A stretch of 64,000 nt of DNA from Folioceros fuciformis (taxonomy: Eukaryota > Anthocerotophyta > Anthocerotopsida > Anthocerotales). The position numbers and the translations under genes were made by a program. The DNA is taken from contig JBNGIO010006113.1 in NCBI GenBank assembly GCA_049999805.1, positions 1 through 64,000 of the forward strand, read 5' to 3'. This document shows positions 31,727 through 42,846 of this stretch, piece by piece; position 1 is the first letter of the stretch; each line of letters starts with the position of its first letter. Below the pieces are notes generated by a model. It made no database searches. It was given only the letters and a program-made list of their open reading frames with translations, and had not been told where the DNA came from.

Positions 31727-32909
31727 CCCTCGTGCATTCCCTCGACTTTCAAATCGGCCGAGGTTCTGGTCCTGCCAGGCTGTCCTGTTGCAACTTGCGC
31801 CAGCAACGTATACACTCCTTCACACCCAAGACCCAGACCCAGACCCAGACAGCCGCCAGCCGCCAAGCTGTTTGTTGCTCGCAGCCACTTCATGTCAGCG
31901 TAAGGAATCCTCCACATATTACCACACGATGGACTGGACACTAGTTTACCCACTGCGTGCCTATGTACTGTCAGGAAACTATGGGCAGTGCTTTTGAATT
32001 GAAGAGATGTGCCTGAGGGCCGAGCTGGTGACTTCAGTCATCATCAGCCTCGATTGTCCGGATCCAGTGGCGACATGTTCTCCAGGGCTATCCATTCCAA
32101 TCGTTAATTTTGGGAAGGCTACCTGCACTTAATGGCAGCACTTGTTTTGAAGACGTGGAAGGACTATGAGATGGGGGCTCCTCACAATTGTGTAACCTTG
32201 CTCTTGGGCTTCTATGTGTGCGCCTATCAATCAGAGTCTGATCTCGTCATGATAGTGTCTAGGTGTGAGTTGTTTGTGGAGGATGGATGTGGTACTGGCT
32301 GTTGCTTGTGGGCCAGGCAGTTTCTAGGGGCACAAGCACCACTCTCACACCTTGGCATGCGGGTCACCAAATTGTCCGGATCCTCACCTTGCTCGTCTGC
32401 TGCGTACTCTATGCAGCGGACCCGGAGCAGTCCATCTGTGAGTCGGCTATTTGTCCGTTGTCGTTCCTGGTGTGTGTTTTCCTTGTACAGTATCTGACAG
32501 TAGAAATCCGCCAAGCTGCAAGTCAGCCACCGTCCCTGGGCTCGCTTCCTGAAAGAAAAGCTTATGGGTTTCGTATGTCATCAGCGTGCTGGGGGCCTGG
32601 CCACAGGACGACGACTCCAGCAGTTTTCGGCCTAACGTCCGGATCCTCCTGTGATGAGATCCAAGGAAGACTTGTGGACCTGTCTCTGCAGTTTTTCCTC
32701 CACAATTGCGAGGCGTTTCACAAATGAATGTAGGATTCGTTACCCTGTCCTCGGTCACGATTCACGAGTCGGCGGCATTCGGATCCTACATTTTCCTCTC
32801 TCCCAGTGCTGTGATGAGGCACTTGTGGTCTGGGCTCGCTTGCCACAATGTCGGTAGTTGCTGGGTGTGATCCCTCCCTCCATCGTTGTGTGGGACCTCG
32901 GGGAACCGG
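31727..32909. other. Intergenic between the PLAC8 gene and the E-type PPR gene
   Basis: About 1.2 kb, with no domain recognised in any frame. A cggatcc motif recurs at about 32058, 32378, 32640 and 32780, without longer flanking similarity. The upstream end of the PPR frame is open into this stretch but lacks an ATG. Confidence 0.45.
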
Positions 32910-35900
32910 ATGGTACTTCTGTTCGCACTCGACGACGGTTCGGTTCGCGTGGCATCGAGTTGGTCAGCGCCATGGCTGTCTGGCGAGCTGTTGCAACCGG
33001 CCAGTGGGGGGAACGAGCGCATCTTCCTGACTCTCAGGAACCAAGTTTTTGGGTGCAGATTTCTCTTCGCACACAAGCAGCCAGCTAGTGTGGATGTGCG
33101 GCGTGCTGCTCCGCATATGAGGGTGGGTGGTTCTGCTTCCCACAGAGGCTTACTGGTTGCTGCTGTCCTTGTGAGCCCCGCGCCACCAGATGATGGGCGT
33201 GTAACCCCGGACACCGTGAGCAAGCTGTGTGGTGAGGGAAATCTCGCTGGGGCTGTTGAGGGTTTGGGACTTCTGGTGCAGACAACAGAATGTCGCGTTT
33301 CCAAATTTCTTTTCTATGCTGTACTCAAGGAATGTGTGGTCAGCAAGGATCTTGCTGGAGGTCGTCGTGTGCATGCCCTGGCAGTGATGGAGGGGTACCA
33401 CTCGGACATGTTCGTGGCCAACCACATACTTCGAATGTATGCCTCTCTCGGCAGCTTGCAAGAGGCGATGGATGTGTTCACCGCGGTTCCCCAACCAGAT
33501 ACCTTTATCTGGTATTCCATCATTTCCGCCCATGTCAAACACGGGCTAAACAAGCAGGCCATAGAGCTGTATCATCGGATGCGCAGGTTGGGTATGAAGC
33601 CAGATGGTAGCCATGTGTTTGTGGCAGCCCTGCAGGCTTGCGCAAGGGGTTCAGACTTGCAAGCTGGCCAGCAGGTGCATGCTGATGTTGTGACCAGTGG
33701 AGTGGAGCTGGATTTGTTTGTCTGCACTTGCCTGGTGGACATGTACGCAAAGTGTGGCAGCTTGGAGGATGCTCGGGGCGTGTTCGACGGACTCGGTCGG
33801 AAGAATGTGGTGACGTGGAATGCCATCATAGCAGGGTATTCACAGCACGGCAGGGGGCAGGAAGCCCTCCGTCTGTACCGGGCTATGCAAGATGAGGGCA
33901 TCGTGGAGCCCAACGCGGTGACATTTTTGTGCCTTTTGCAGGCATGTACGAGTGTAGGAACCCCAGCTCTGGAGTACGGCAAGCAGCTTCATGCACAAAT
34001 CGAGGCACTAGGACATCAAGCTGATGCGTTTGTCGCCAGTAGTTTGGTGAACATGTATGCGAAGTGCGGCAGCTTGGGAGAGGCTTACCGAGTGTTTAAC
34101 GGACTTCGTACGAAAGATGTTGTGACATGGAATGCCATGATCGCAGGGTATTCTCAGCAGGGCATGGGGCAGGAAGCCCTTCAGCTGTACAGGGTCATGC
34201 AGGATGACGGTATTGTTGCGCCCAACGCTGTGACATTCGTGTGCCTCCTGCAGGCATGTGCAAGCGTTGGCAGCCCTGCTCTGAGAAACGGGAAGCAACT
34301 TCATGCTCAAATCAGAGAATGCGGACATGAGGCTGACGTGTTTGTAGCCAACAGTTTAGTAAACATGTATGCGAAGTGTGACAACTTGGAGGCTGCTCAG
34401 AGACTGTTTGATGACCTTAGTGAAAAAGATGTGGTGACATGGACTGCGATGATAGCTGGCTATTCCCAACAGGGCATGGGCCAGGAAGCCCTTCATCTCT
34501 ACAGGGCTATGCAAGCAGAAGGCATCGCTGTGCCTGATCCGGTCACATTTGTGTGCCTTGTCCAGGCATGTGCAAGTGTCGGCTCTGTGGCGCTAGAGAC
34601 AGGGAAGCAGCTCCACGAGCAGATTAAAGAGCATGGACACCAAGCTGATGTGTTTTTAGCTAGCAGTTTGGTCAACATGTACGCCAAGTGTGGCAGTTTG
34701 CAAGATGCTCAGGGTCTGTTTGAGGAAATTGATGAAAAAACCGTGGTCACATGGACTGCCATGATATCCGGATATTCCCAACAGGGAATGGGCCAGGAAG
34801 CCCTTCGTCTTTATGGCGCTATGCAAGAGGAAGGCATCACTGTGCCTGATTCGGTTACATTTGTGTGCCTCCTGAGGGCATGTGCTATCGTGGGGACTAC
34901 GGCTTTGGAGAAGGGGAGGCAGCTCCACGCACAAATTAGAGAACAAGGACTTCAAACTGATGTGTTTGTCGCCAATAGTTTGGTGAACATGTATGCGAAG
35001 TGTGCAAGCTTGGCGGATGCTCGGGGTGTGTTTGATGGACTTGGTCATAAAGACGTTGTAACATGGAATGCAATGATAGCAGCATATTCCCAGCAGGGCA
35101 TGGGCCAGGAAGCTCTTCGGCTGCACACTTCTATGCAACAAGAAGGCATCGTTGTGCCAGATTCTGTGACCTTGGTGACCCTCCTGCAGGCCTGTACAAG
35201 TGTTGGCACCACGTCACTGGAGAAAGGGAAGCAGCTTCATGCGCAAATACGTGAAGAAGGCCTTGAAACTAATGTGTTTGTTGCCAGCAGTCTGGTAAGT
35301 ATGTATGCAAAGTGTGGCAGCTTGGACGATGCGCAGAGTGTGTTTGATGGACTTGGTGAGAAAGATGTGGCGACGTGGAATGCCATGATAGCAGGATATT
35401 CGCAGCAGGGAATGGGTCAGGAAGCCCTTCGTCTGTACGGTTGTATGCGAGAAGGAGGAATGACATTGCCTGATCCCCTGACATTTTTGTGCCTCCTGCA
35501 GGCATGTGCAAATGTTGCAGCTCTGCATCTGGGAAGACAGTTGCATGCCCAGATTGTGGAACAAGGGTGTCAAGCTGATACGTTTGTGGCCAACAGCTTG
35601 GTAGACATGTATGCAAAGTGTGGCAGCATGGTTGATGCCCAGCAAGTGTTTGATGCTCTGTGCCGAAAGGATGTTCTGGCCTGGAACGCACTGATTGCAG
35701 GCTACACCTGTCAAGGAGACGGCGACTTGGTTTTTGACCTTGTCCATCAGATGGTAGAAGATGGCGTAATGCCAGACAGGGTCACGTTCCTTTGTGTACT
35801 GACAGTTTGCAGTCATGCAGGTCTGGTGAACAAAGGACAGGAATACTTTGCGGCCATGACTAGATGCTATGACATCACTCCCGCACTAGAACACTACACG

Positions 35901-36413
35901 TGCATGGTAGATCTCCTAGGTCGTACGGGCCAACTGGATGATGCCCTTGCATTAGTGTGCACTATGCCTGATCGGCCTAATTCTGTGGTTTGGCACACTC
36001 TTCTAGGTGCTTGCCAAAAGTGGGGCAACCTGGAGATGGGACGGCATGCTTTTGAAGAAGCTGTGAAGCTAGACGAGCAAGATTCCGCAGCATTTGTATT
36101 GATGTCAAACATATACACAAGTGCTCAGATGGTGCAGCAGGCGGAGGAGCTGCAGGCCAGGAGAACTAAGATCAGGGCATTGAAGCAGCCAGGCCAAAGC
36201 TGGTGGGCAGACACAGAAGGATTTGTGCACAGTTTTGTAGTTTATCATTCCAAACAAGTAAGGCCGAGACAGGTCCTCCCCAATATGGCAAGTGAAGCAC
36301 TACCAGCAAGTATGTTGGACGGCATTGTGGGCAGGAAGAGCACTTTCGTGGTCAGCAGCAACAACTTTGCCATGGCGAACTTCTCACAAAACAACAGACG
36401 AGCGCAAATGTAA
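32910..36413 (+). CDS. PLS-type PPR protein with E domains, no DYW deaminase; 8 triplets
   Basis: 1167 residues from the first in-frame ATG (32910); ATG 33117 is an alternative start, and the true N-terminus is uncertain. There are eight PLS triplets of about 102 residues; their S motifs read LRMYASLGSLQEAMDVF, LVDMYAKCGSLEDARGVF and so on to LVDMYAKCGSMVDAQQVF. E1/E2 follow (HYTCMVDLLGRTGQLDDA; PGQSWWADTEGFVHSFVV), retaining a classical PG box. The protein then ends with about 50 unrelated residues: no HxE, no CxxC, no DYW. E-type PPR proteins bind organelle transcripts one nucleotide per repeat and recruit a deaminase in trans. Unlike the neighbouring genes it lacks the PDF block and has its own repeat consensus (SQQGMGQEAL), so it is a separate subfamily. 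No intron is needed. Confidence 0.87.
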   Translation: MVLLFALDDGSVRVASSWSAPWLSGELLQPASGGNERIFLTLRNQVFGCRFLFAHKQPASVDVRRAAPHMRVGGSASHRGLLVAAVLVSPAPPDDGRVTPDTVSKLCGEGNLAGAVEGLGLLVQTTECRVSKFLFYAVLKECVVSKDLAGGRRVHALAVMEGYHSDMFVANHILRMYASLGSLQEAMDVFTAVPQPDTFIWYSIISAHVKHGLNKQAIELYHRMRRLGMKPDGSHVFVAALQACARGSDLQAGQQVHADVVTSGVELDLFVCTCLVDMYAKCGSLEDARGVFDGLGRKNVVTWNAIIAGYSQHGRGQEALRLYRAMQDEGIVEPNAVTFLCLLQACTSVGTPALEYGKQLHAQIEALGHQADAFVASSLVNMYAKCGSLGEAYRVFNGLRTKDVVTWNAMIAGYSQQGMGQEALQLYRVMQDDGIVAPNAVTFVCLLQACASVGSPALRNGKQLHAQIRECGHEADVFVANSLVNMYAKCDNLEAAQRLFDDLSEKDVVTWTAMIAGYSQQGMGQEALHLYRAMQAEGIAVPDPVTFVCLVQACASVGSVALETGKQLHEQIKEHGHQADVFLASSLVNMYAKCGSLQDAQGLFEEIDEKTVVTWTAMISGYSQQGMGQEALRLYGAMQEEGITVPDSVTFVCLLRACAIVGTTALEKGRQLHAQIREQGLQTDVFVANSLVNMYAKCASLADARGVFDGLGHKDVVTWNAMIAAYSQQGMGQEALRLHTSMQQEGIVVPDSVTLVTLLQACTSVGTTSLEKGKQLHAQIREEGLETNVFVASSLVSMYAKCGSLDDAQSVFDGLGEKDVATWNAMIAGYSQQGMGQEALRLYGCMREGGMTLPDPLTFLCLLQACANVAALHLGRQLHAQIVEQGCQADTFVANSLVDMYAKCGSMVDAQQVFDALCRKDVLAWNALIAGYTCQGDGDLVFDLVHQMVEDGVMPDRVTFLCVLTVCSHAGLVNKGQEYFAAMTRCYDITPALEHYTCMVDLLGRTGQLDDALALVCTMPDRPNSVVWHTLLGACQKWGNLEMGRHAFEEAVKLDEQDSAAFVLMSNIYTSAQMVQQAEELQARRTKIRALKQPGQSWWADTEGFVHSFVVYHSKQVRPRQVLPNMASEALPASMLDGIVGRKSTFVVSSNNFAMANFSQNNRRAQM

Positions 36414-36724
36414 GTATTATCAAATGTATAATATTCCTCTGAAAAGAACTTGTCCGCGACCCCTTTTCTTATGGACGTTGTTCATCTTTGACCGGTTCAC
36501 CTGACCAAACTTTTGGCAACTTTTCCTTCTCTTTACTGTGACAAATTCTCCCGTTCTCTTCAATTCGAAGTATTGACGATGTTCCCCTTCTCACAATCCC
36601 ATCTTTTCTGGGTAGGGCTTAGGGTGTGCATTAGGGCGGGCGCCATCTCAATCCTGAATCTTAAACCCTAGAGCAGGGGCGCAGTCTGCGCTGCTGTTCC
36701 TCCTTGCCACCTTCATCCTCCTCC

Positions 36725-36830
36725 CATGCAAAAGTTTTGTGGATCTTCTGGGCCGAACTGCGGAACTTGATGAGGTACAAGCTTTAGTATCGTCAAAACC
36801 AGACTGCCTGCTGCTGCTGTTTGACATAAC
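36725..36830 (+). pseudogene. Relic of a PPR E-domain
   Basis: The plus strand encodes FVDLLGRTAELDEVQALVSS, similar to CMVDLLGRTGQLDDALALV in the E1 region of the preceding gene. Only about 100 bp is left. It lies 0.3 kb beyond the E-type gene and suggests a duplicated or displaced 3' end. Confidence 0.6.
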
Positions 36831-36929
36831 CTCATAGCACCTCGTGGAAAGTGGGGCACGGCATAGACTAGAGTCTACCTTCTGTTCGATTATCGCACGC
36901 AACAATTCTCAATGCAAGAACTGGACAAT

Positions 36930-39546
36930 CTTCTTCACTCTCACGGCCGTCCATCGCAACTGCAGCAGATTGATGTACAAGGTAGCTATCCCTTACAAAA
37001 GCGCCCCTTTCAACCCTGGACTTCGTATCTGTGGCTGTCACCGCACATGCGTAGATCTTGGTTACCATTAAAGGTGTGCAACTCCGAGCGTTCAAGAGAC
37101 CAAACAGCAGAGCTAGCTTCTCTGAGCACGCCCGCAAAGCACATCTCTTCCTTTCTCTTCTCACCACATGGCTTCAACACCAACTTAGTGTCAGGCACAT
37201 GGCCCCCTTCCTGCTTCAGACGCGTACTCATACTCTCCGCCTTAAGCCGGGTTTCCCCCACCACAAATCTATGTACCTGCTGCTTCACCTCAATGGTCCA
37301 CACGGCAGGTTTCTTGTTGGCTCCAACTACCATTCTCTGCGCTTTAGTTTTCTCTACATCGTTGCACCTACCTGCATCTGCATGGGCATTGGCCATAAGC
37401 ACGTGTGGCGATGGACTGTGAGGTTCCAGTCTCACCAGACTTTCAAAGCAACCTGTCGCCTCTCTGCATCCCCGGCACTTGCAGGAACTCAGCAAAGACG
37501 TCCAACCCCACAATATTGATAGTAGCATATTCTCCGCCTCATCTAAATGGTCAGCACGACCAAGAAGATCAATCATGCAACTGTGACGCTCAATAGTAGG
37601 TCTCATGCCATGATCAGCCATGGAGTTGAAGTGCTTGAAGTCCTCATGCTCCGGCTCCTCATGACTGCATGCTGCCAAGAAGCCAGTAAAGGTAGTACCG
37701 GCGGCAAACATGTTTCGAAAACAAGCTCTTGCCTTGTGACCTTCATCACGAGTACAACACCCAGCCATCAATGCATCCCATTTTACCAAATTTTTGGTGG
37801 ACACGCTGTCAAAAATTTGGCGTGCACCTTCCAGCTGGCCACATTTTGCATATAAGTCCGCCAAGCAGGTTCCCAACACTACAACATCCAACAGTCCGCC
37901 ATCGACAATCTGAGAGCGCAGTTGCCTGCCCCTCTGTAAGGGACCCGTGGGTGCACAGGCCTTCAGAAGGCAAGCCAAAGCAACAAGGTCCGCAAAAACG
38001 AGGCCTTCTTGCTCCATTGGCCCACACAGAACAAGCGAGTCTTGGCTGAGTCCTTGTTCTACATATCCAACTATCAGGACGTTCCATGTCACCACATCCT
38101 TTGTGTCCATACTGTCAAAACCTGGCATGCATCGTCCAGTTGACCACATTTTGCATGAGGTCCACCAGGCAGTTGCCTAACCCTACATTATCGAGCAGTC
38201 CCCTTCCCACAATCTGTGAGTGCAGCTGCATGCCCTGCCATAAGGCACCCGTGCTTGCACAGGGTTTCAGAAGGAAGCAAACGTAACATGGTCAGCCAAA
38301 ACTAGGCCATCTTACTCCATTTGCTCATACAGCAGAAGCGCAACCTGGGCCGAGCCCTTGCTTTGCATAACCAGATAACACTGCATTCCATGTCACCACA
38401 TCCTTCGTGGGCAAGCGCTCAAATACTTCTCGGGCACATCCCCAGTCACCAAATTTCGCACACATGTCCACTAGGCAGTTACCAACCAGTAAGCTATCTA
38501 GCAGCCCTCGTTCAACGAGCTGTGAGTGCAGATGCCTGTCCTTCTGTAAAGCACCTGTGACTGCACAGGCTTTCAGAAGGCAAGCAAAAGTAAAATGGTC
38601 AGCCACAATTAGACCCTCCTGCTCCATCCGTTCATACACAACAAGGGCCTCTTGGCCGAGCCCTTGCTGTGCATACTCACCAATGATTGTCGTCCATGTC
38701 ACCACGTCCTTGTGGTCAATATTTCTAAAACCCCTCGTGCACATTCCAGTTCACCACACTTTGCATACATGTCTACCAGACAGTTGCCTAAGAGTGTCAT
38801 CGAGCTGCCCTCGTTTCACAATCTGTGAGTGCAGGTGCCCTCCCTTCTGTAAGGCACCAGGACTCGCACAGGTTTTGAGAAGGCAAGCAAAAGTAACTCG
38901 GTCACCCACAACCAGGCCCTCCTGCTCCATTCGCTCGAAAACAAGAAGCGCCTCTTGCCCGAGCCCTTGCTGTACGTACCCACCAATCAGCGCAGTCCAT
39001 GTTACCACATCCTTTGTGGCTAAGCTTTCAAAAACCTGGCGTGCATCTCCCAGTGCTTTACACTTCACATACATCTCAACAAGGCAGTTTCCGATGAACA
39101 AGTCAGGAGGAATGCCACTATCCAGGAAATCTCCGTGCACTTCCCTTCCTGATTCCAAGCCGGCAGCAAATGCACAAGCTTGAAGGGCAGCTACAAAGAT
39201 GTGGCCATCCGCCTTCACTCCTGATCTTCGCATTTCATGGTCCAGTTGTATGGCCTCGTTAGGCCTCCCCTGTTTAGCATGTGAAGAGATTACGGAAACC
39301 AGCATGAAGACATAAGGTGTCCCTGGTGGACACATCCATGGCCGCCTGCAGCCTACCTCCAGATACATACATGCGCAAGATATGACCCCAAATATGGATC
39401 CGACTCGTAGCCAAGTTCGACAACAAGGTCATGAACTCGTTGCCCCATAACCAGATCCTTCTTCGGTGTACACATTTTGGTACAGCATAAAGGAGAGACT
39501 GAGAAACGGCGGAGTCTGTCACAAAATCTCTGTTTTCTCCCACCAC
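36930..39546 (-). pseudogene. PDF-PPR-DYW family pseudogene with C-terminal half
   Basis: Minus strand. The longest readable piece (38149-37010) carries a PPR triplet, E1 (HSCMIDLLGRADHLDEAENM), E2 (ANKKPAVWTIEVKQQVHRF) and the start of the deaminase (HVPDTKLVLKPCGEKRKEE). A frameshift follows; in the next frame the degenerate active site is readable (CSEKLALLFGLLNA). The CxxC (CAVTAT) and the C-terminal CSC/GRP are destroyed. Upstream pieces at 38744-38325 and 39368-38751 give further triplets, and 39546-39400 the first repeat. At least five frameshifts separate the pieces. Confidence 0.87.
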
Positions 39547-40737
39547 AAGCTTTCAGGAGGCAAGCAAAAATAACACGATCAGCCAAAATGAGGCCCTCTT
39601 TCTCCATTACCCATACAAGTCAAGTGCCTCTCCAGCGCGTCCGTGCCGTACACACCCATCAATCAGGGCCGTCCAGGTCACCACATCCTTTGCGGCCAAG
39701 TTGTCAAAGGCCTGGCGTGCGTCTTCCAATTCGCCACATTTGGCATACATGTCAATCAGGCAGTTTCCCACAAACAAGTATGGAGGAATGCCACCCTGCA
39801 AAACATCAGTGTACTTGCCTGCCAGATTCCAGGTCGACGGCAAATGCACAAGCCTGAAGGGCAGCTGCAAAGACATGACAATCCGCCTTCACCCCTGACT
39901 TCCGCATCTCATGATACAGTTCTATGGCCTCATTACGTTTGCCTTGCTTGGCGTAGGCGGAGATTATGGAAAACCACATGAAGACATTTGGTTTGTCCAC
40001 CCTGATGAACACATCCATGGCCTCCTGCAGCCTACCTCCATATGCATACATGCGCAAGATCTGGTTCCCCAAATACGTATCCGACTCGTACCCAAGTTTG
40101 ACAGCGAGATCATGAACTCTTCCCAGCAACCAGATCCTTCTTAGCTGCACACAGTTTGAGCACATTGAAAAACAGAGACTGAGAAATGGCAGGCTCTTTC
40201 TCCGCCAGAGACTCCAGGGATCCAACGGCTTCAGAGACCTTCTCCTGCTGACACAGCGTGGTCACGGCCACAGCAGATCCGAGGACCATTTCCGATCCTG
40301 CATGCCTACCAGGTCCAGGCCTATCCGGAGAGCTGGACTTGTAAGGAGAGGGATCATGACTCATCCGCACATCTAACTCCACGAGATGCTCGTCAACCCA
40401 AGCTGGCTGGCTTGAGTACGCTGTTTAACCACAGGACCTCCCTGGACCCCTTACGCCGGAAGTCAGGCGAGCGGGGAGAATTGTTTGAATCCAGGAAGAA
40501 TTGTTGCCACAATTGCTCTTGCTCCTGGCGACGATCATCACTAGAAAACGCGTCCCCGCCCAGGCATTTTTCAGGAGGCGAAAGTGCTGGGCTCTCCACT
40601 CTGGTGCACCTGGAGACCTGGTTGTTCGACAGAGGAGGGCTCCCTAAGGTGAGGCGATCGGGAGCTCTTGGTAGAATCTCTGCACACCCACCGCCTTTCT
40701 GGGTCCACAAAGGATCCGCTTGCCCTGGAATGAGCAT
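39547..40737 (-). pseudogene. PDF-PPR family pseudogene, 5' half, fused to the next pseudogene
   Basis: Minus strand. Begins at ATG 40737 with the family N-terminus (QADPLWTQK) and retains the PDF block (LWQQFFLDS…SPDFRRKGSREVLWLNS) although the WWDNR part is deleted. Frameshifts near 40390, 40130 and 39860 separate the first triplet from a second (LFVGNCLIDMYAKCGELEDA). After VIFACLLKACG the sequence does not continue as a PPR motif: it passes through a segment resembling VVGENRD of the E2 region, then joins the N-terminal repeat of the pseudogene at 36930-39546. The junction is therefore a recombination point. Confidence 0.83.
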
Positions 40738-41044
40738 GTTGCAGGGACCGCTGTCGAGAGACGAGGAGCACAGCAAACTACAGCAGGTTGGCGATGGCCG
40801 GGTATGGTGCATTGCCCACCCGTGTGCAGCCTGCACAACACAGGTGAAAGGAGAGCCAGCTTGGAGCCCACCCACAACATCGAGGTTGAGCACATTGACT
40901 TGGAGTGGCTCAGTTCATGCGCCTGCAACGCATTGACAGGGTGCTTAGGGCCCAGTTACGTGTATACAACTAAGAGCTAAGGGGCCTCCATTTGACCTTG
41001 CTTGCATCAGGGCTGGCCAGACTTGCTTACAATTTTTAGCTTGC
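40738..41044. other. Spacer between PPR pseudogenes
   Basis: Non-coding. Contains what is probably the former promoter side of the 39547-40737 pseudogene. Nothing else recognised. Confidence 0.4.
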
Positions 41045-42306
41045 CAACTAGGGAGAGTGCTATCATCAGGTTGATCACCAGAAGCAATCATCTCTTCGAA
41101 ACAAGCTACTGCTCTGTGACCTTTATCACCAGTACCATAACCAGCGAGCTATAAGGGCATTCCGTGTCACCACATTCTTTGAAGCCAAAGATGTCAAGAA
41201 CCTGGCGCGCAACTTCCACTTCGCCACATTTTGCATACATGTCCACCAGGAATGCTCCCAGCACCACGTTGTCCAGCAATCTGCTTTCAACATTCGGCAA
41301 GTGAGCTGCCTGCCCTTCTGTAAGGCTCCAATGCTACCACAGGCCTTCAGAGGGCAAGCAAAAGTAACATGGTTAGCCATCATCAGGCCATCTTGCTCCA
41401 TCTCTCCATACAGAAGAAGCGAACCTCTTAGCCAAGCCCTCGGTGAGCGTACCCTGCTCACAGTGAATTCCATGTCACCGCATCCTTTGTGGCCAAGATG
41501 TCAATAACCTGGCGTGCATCATCCAGCTCGCCACAATTTGCATTTTCGCCACATTCATGCTTCGCAAAAGCAGAGATTATGGAGAACCACATGAAGGCAT
41601 CTGGTTTGGCTACCCTCGTGAACACATTTATGGCCTCTCGCCGCCTACCTACAGATGCATACATGCGCAAGATATGATCTCCCAAGTATGCATCCGCCTC
41701 GTACCCAAGTTGGACAGCGAGATCATGAACTCGTCGCCCCATAACTAGGTCTTTCTTAGCTGCACACAGCTTCAGCACCGTGCAAAACAGAGAGTGGGAA
41801 ACATGAGAGTCTGTCTGCACCATAGAATCCAGTCCTCGAACGGCCTCAAAAAGCTTCCCCTGCTGACACAACGTGCGCACGGCTGCGGGCGTTACGACTG
41901 ATCCTGCAAGCTTGCGAGGTTGAGGGTCATCTGGAGAGCTCGGCTTGGAAAAAGATGTACCGTGACCCATCTCCAAATCTAACGACACGAGTTGCTCATC
42001 AAACCCAAGCTGTTAAACCACAGGGCCTCGTTGGATCCCTTACGACGGAAGTCAAGCGCACGAGAGCTCTTCTTATCTCGCCTGTTGTCCCAGCATATGG
42101 TAGGCTGCAAGTTCTCGCTGCACACTCCGTCTCGACCCACAAATTTGCTGGGCGTTGGGAGTGCAGGGCTCCTTACACTGCTACACCTGGAGGACTTAAT
42201 GCTTGCCAGTACGTGACAGCTTGAGGCGACATAGGAGGGGGCTCCCCGTAGAATCCCTGCTGGAGACAGACCTTTCTGTTGGGTCCACGACGGGTCCGAT
42301 TCTCAT
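41045..42306 (-). pseudogene. PDF-PPR family pseudogene, truncated
   Basis: Minus strand. The start (ATG at 42306, then MRIGPVVDPT) matches the family N-terminus. A 531-bp piece (41988-41458) encodes the linker, the first repeat (LGYEADAYLGDHILRMYASVGRRREAINVF) and a fused later repeat, and 41473-41106 gives about one more triplet. The PDF block is mostly lost by deletion (only a partial PDF-like remnant near 42060). It stops at about 41045 in the CFEEMIASGDQ-like region before E1, so it is 3'-truncated as well as frameshifted. Confidence 0.83.
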
Positions 42307-42846
42307 CGTCCACGAATCTCTGATGGACGATGAGTGCAAATACTGTACCCAGCAAAGTGCCTCGAGTTGGGGACAGAACGTCATCGCCACCTCAGGATGT
42401 AAAACGAATCTCGCTCAGATGTGTAGGGACCCACATTCTGTTCTAGCAGCTTTATTGCATACATGTATGTACTGTACATAGGGATGTCCTACGCTAAGGG
42501 CATAGCATCGCTACGGATGAGCGCCCCTGCGAGTACATGGTACGTGCATAGAGGGAGGACACGGTAAGAAACCTTGAGGCTCGCTAACGGTGAGCCTTGA
42601 TGGGCTTGTCGTCAAGTGTACAGTTCAGATCTCAAATGTTTGAGCGTGTCGGATACATGGCATCCTGGGTGCACCAGTGTGTCCACCTATCTGGCAACCA
42701 TATGAAACTGCATTCGAAATGCTTTGTTACTGTGTCTCAGGTGCTCAACGAAACACCGTCCGCACTACCCTTCAGGGTGGTGTGGTCATGCTCTGCACCT
42801 GGGCATCCTGTCACAGTTTGTTGTTAACCTCATCTGTGCTTGATCG
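42307..42846. other. Head-to-head spacer between a pseudogene and an intact PPR gene
   Basis: About 540 bp between divergent start sites. No TATA box is obvious; nothing else recognised. Confidence 0.4.

Noticed and set aside
32050-32790. Recurring cggatcc motif
   Set aside because: Four occurrences without extended similarity or regular spacing; compatible with chance.
32886-32909. Upstream start for the E-type PPR gene
   Set aside because: The codon at 32886 is TTG; the first ATG is 32910. Likewise 55292 (TTG) and 26616 (TTG) were moved to the first ATG of their frames.
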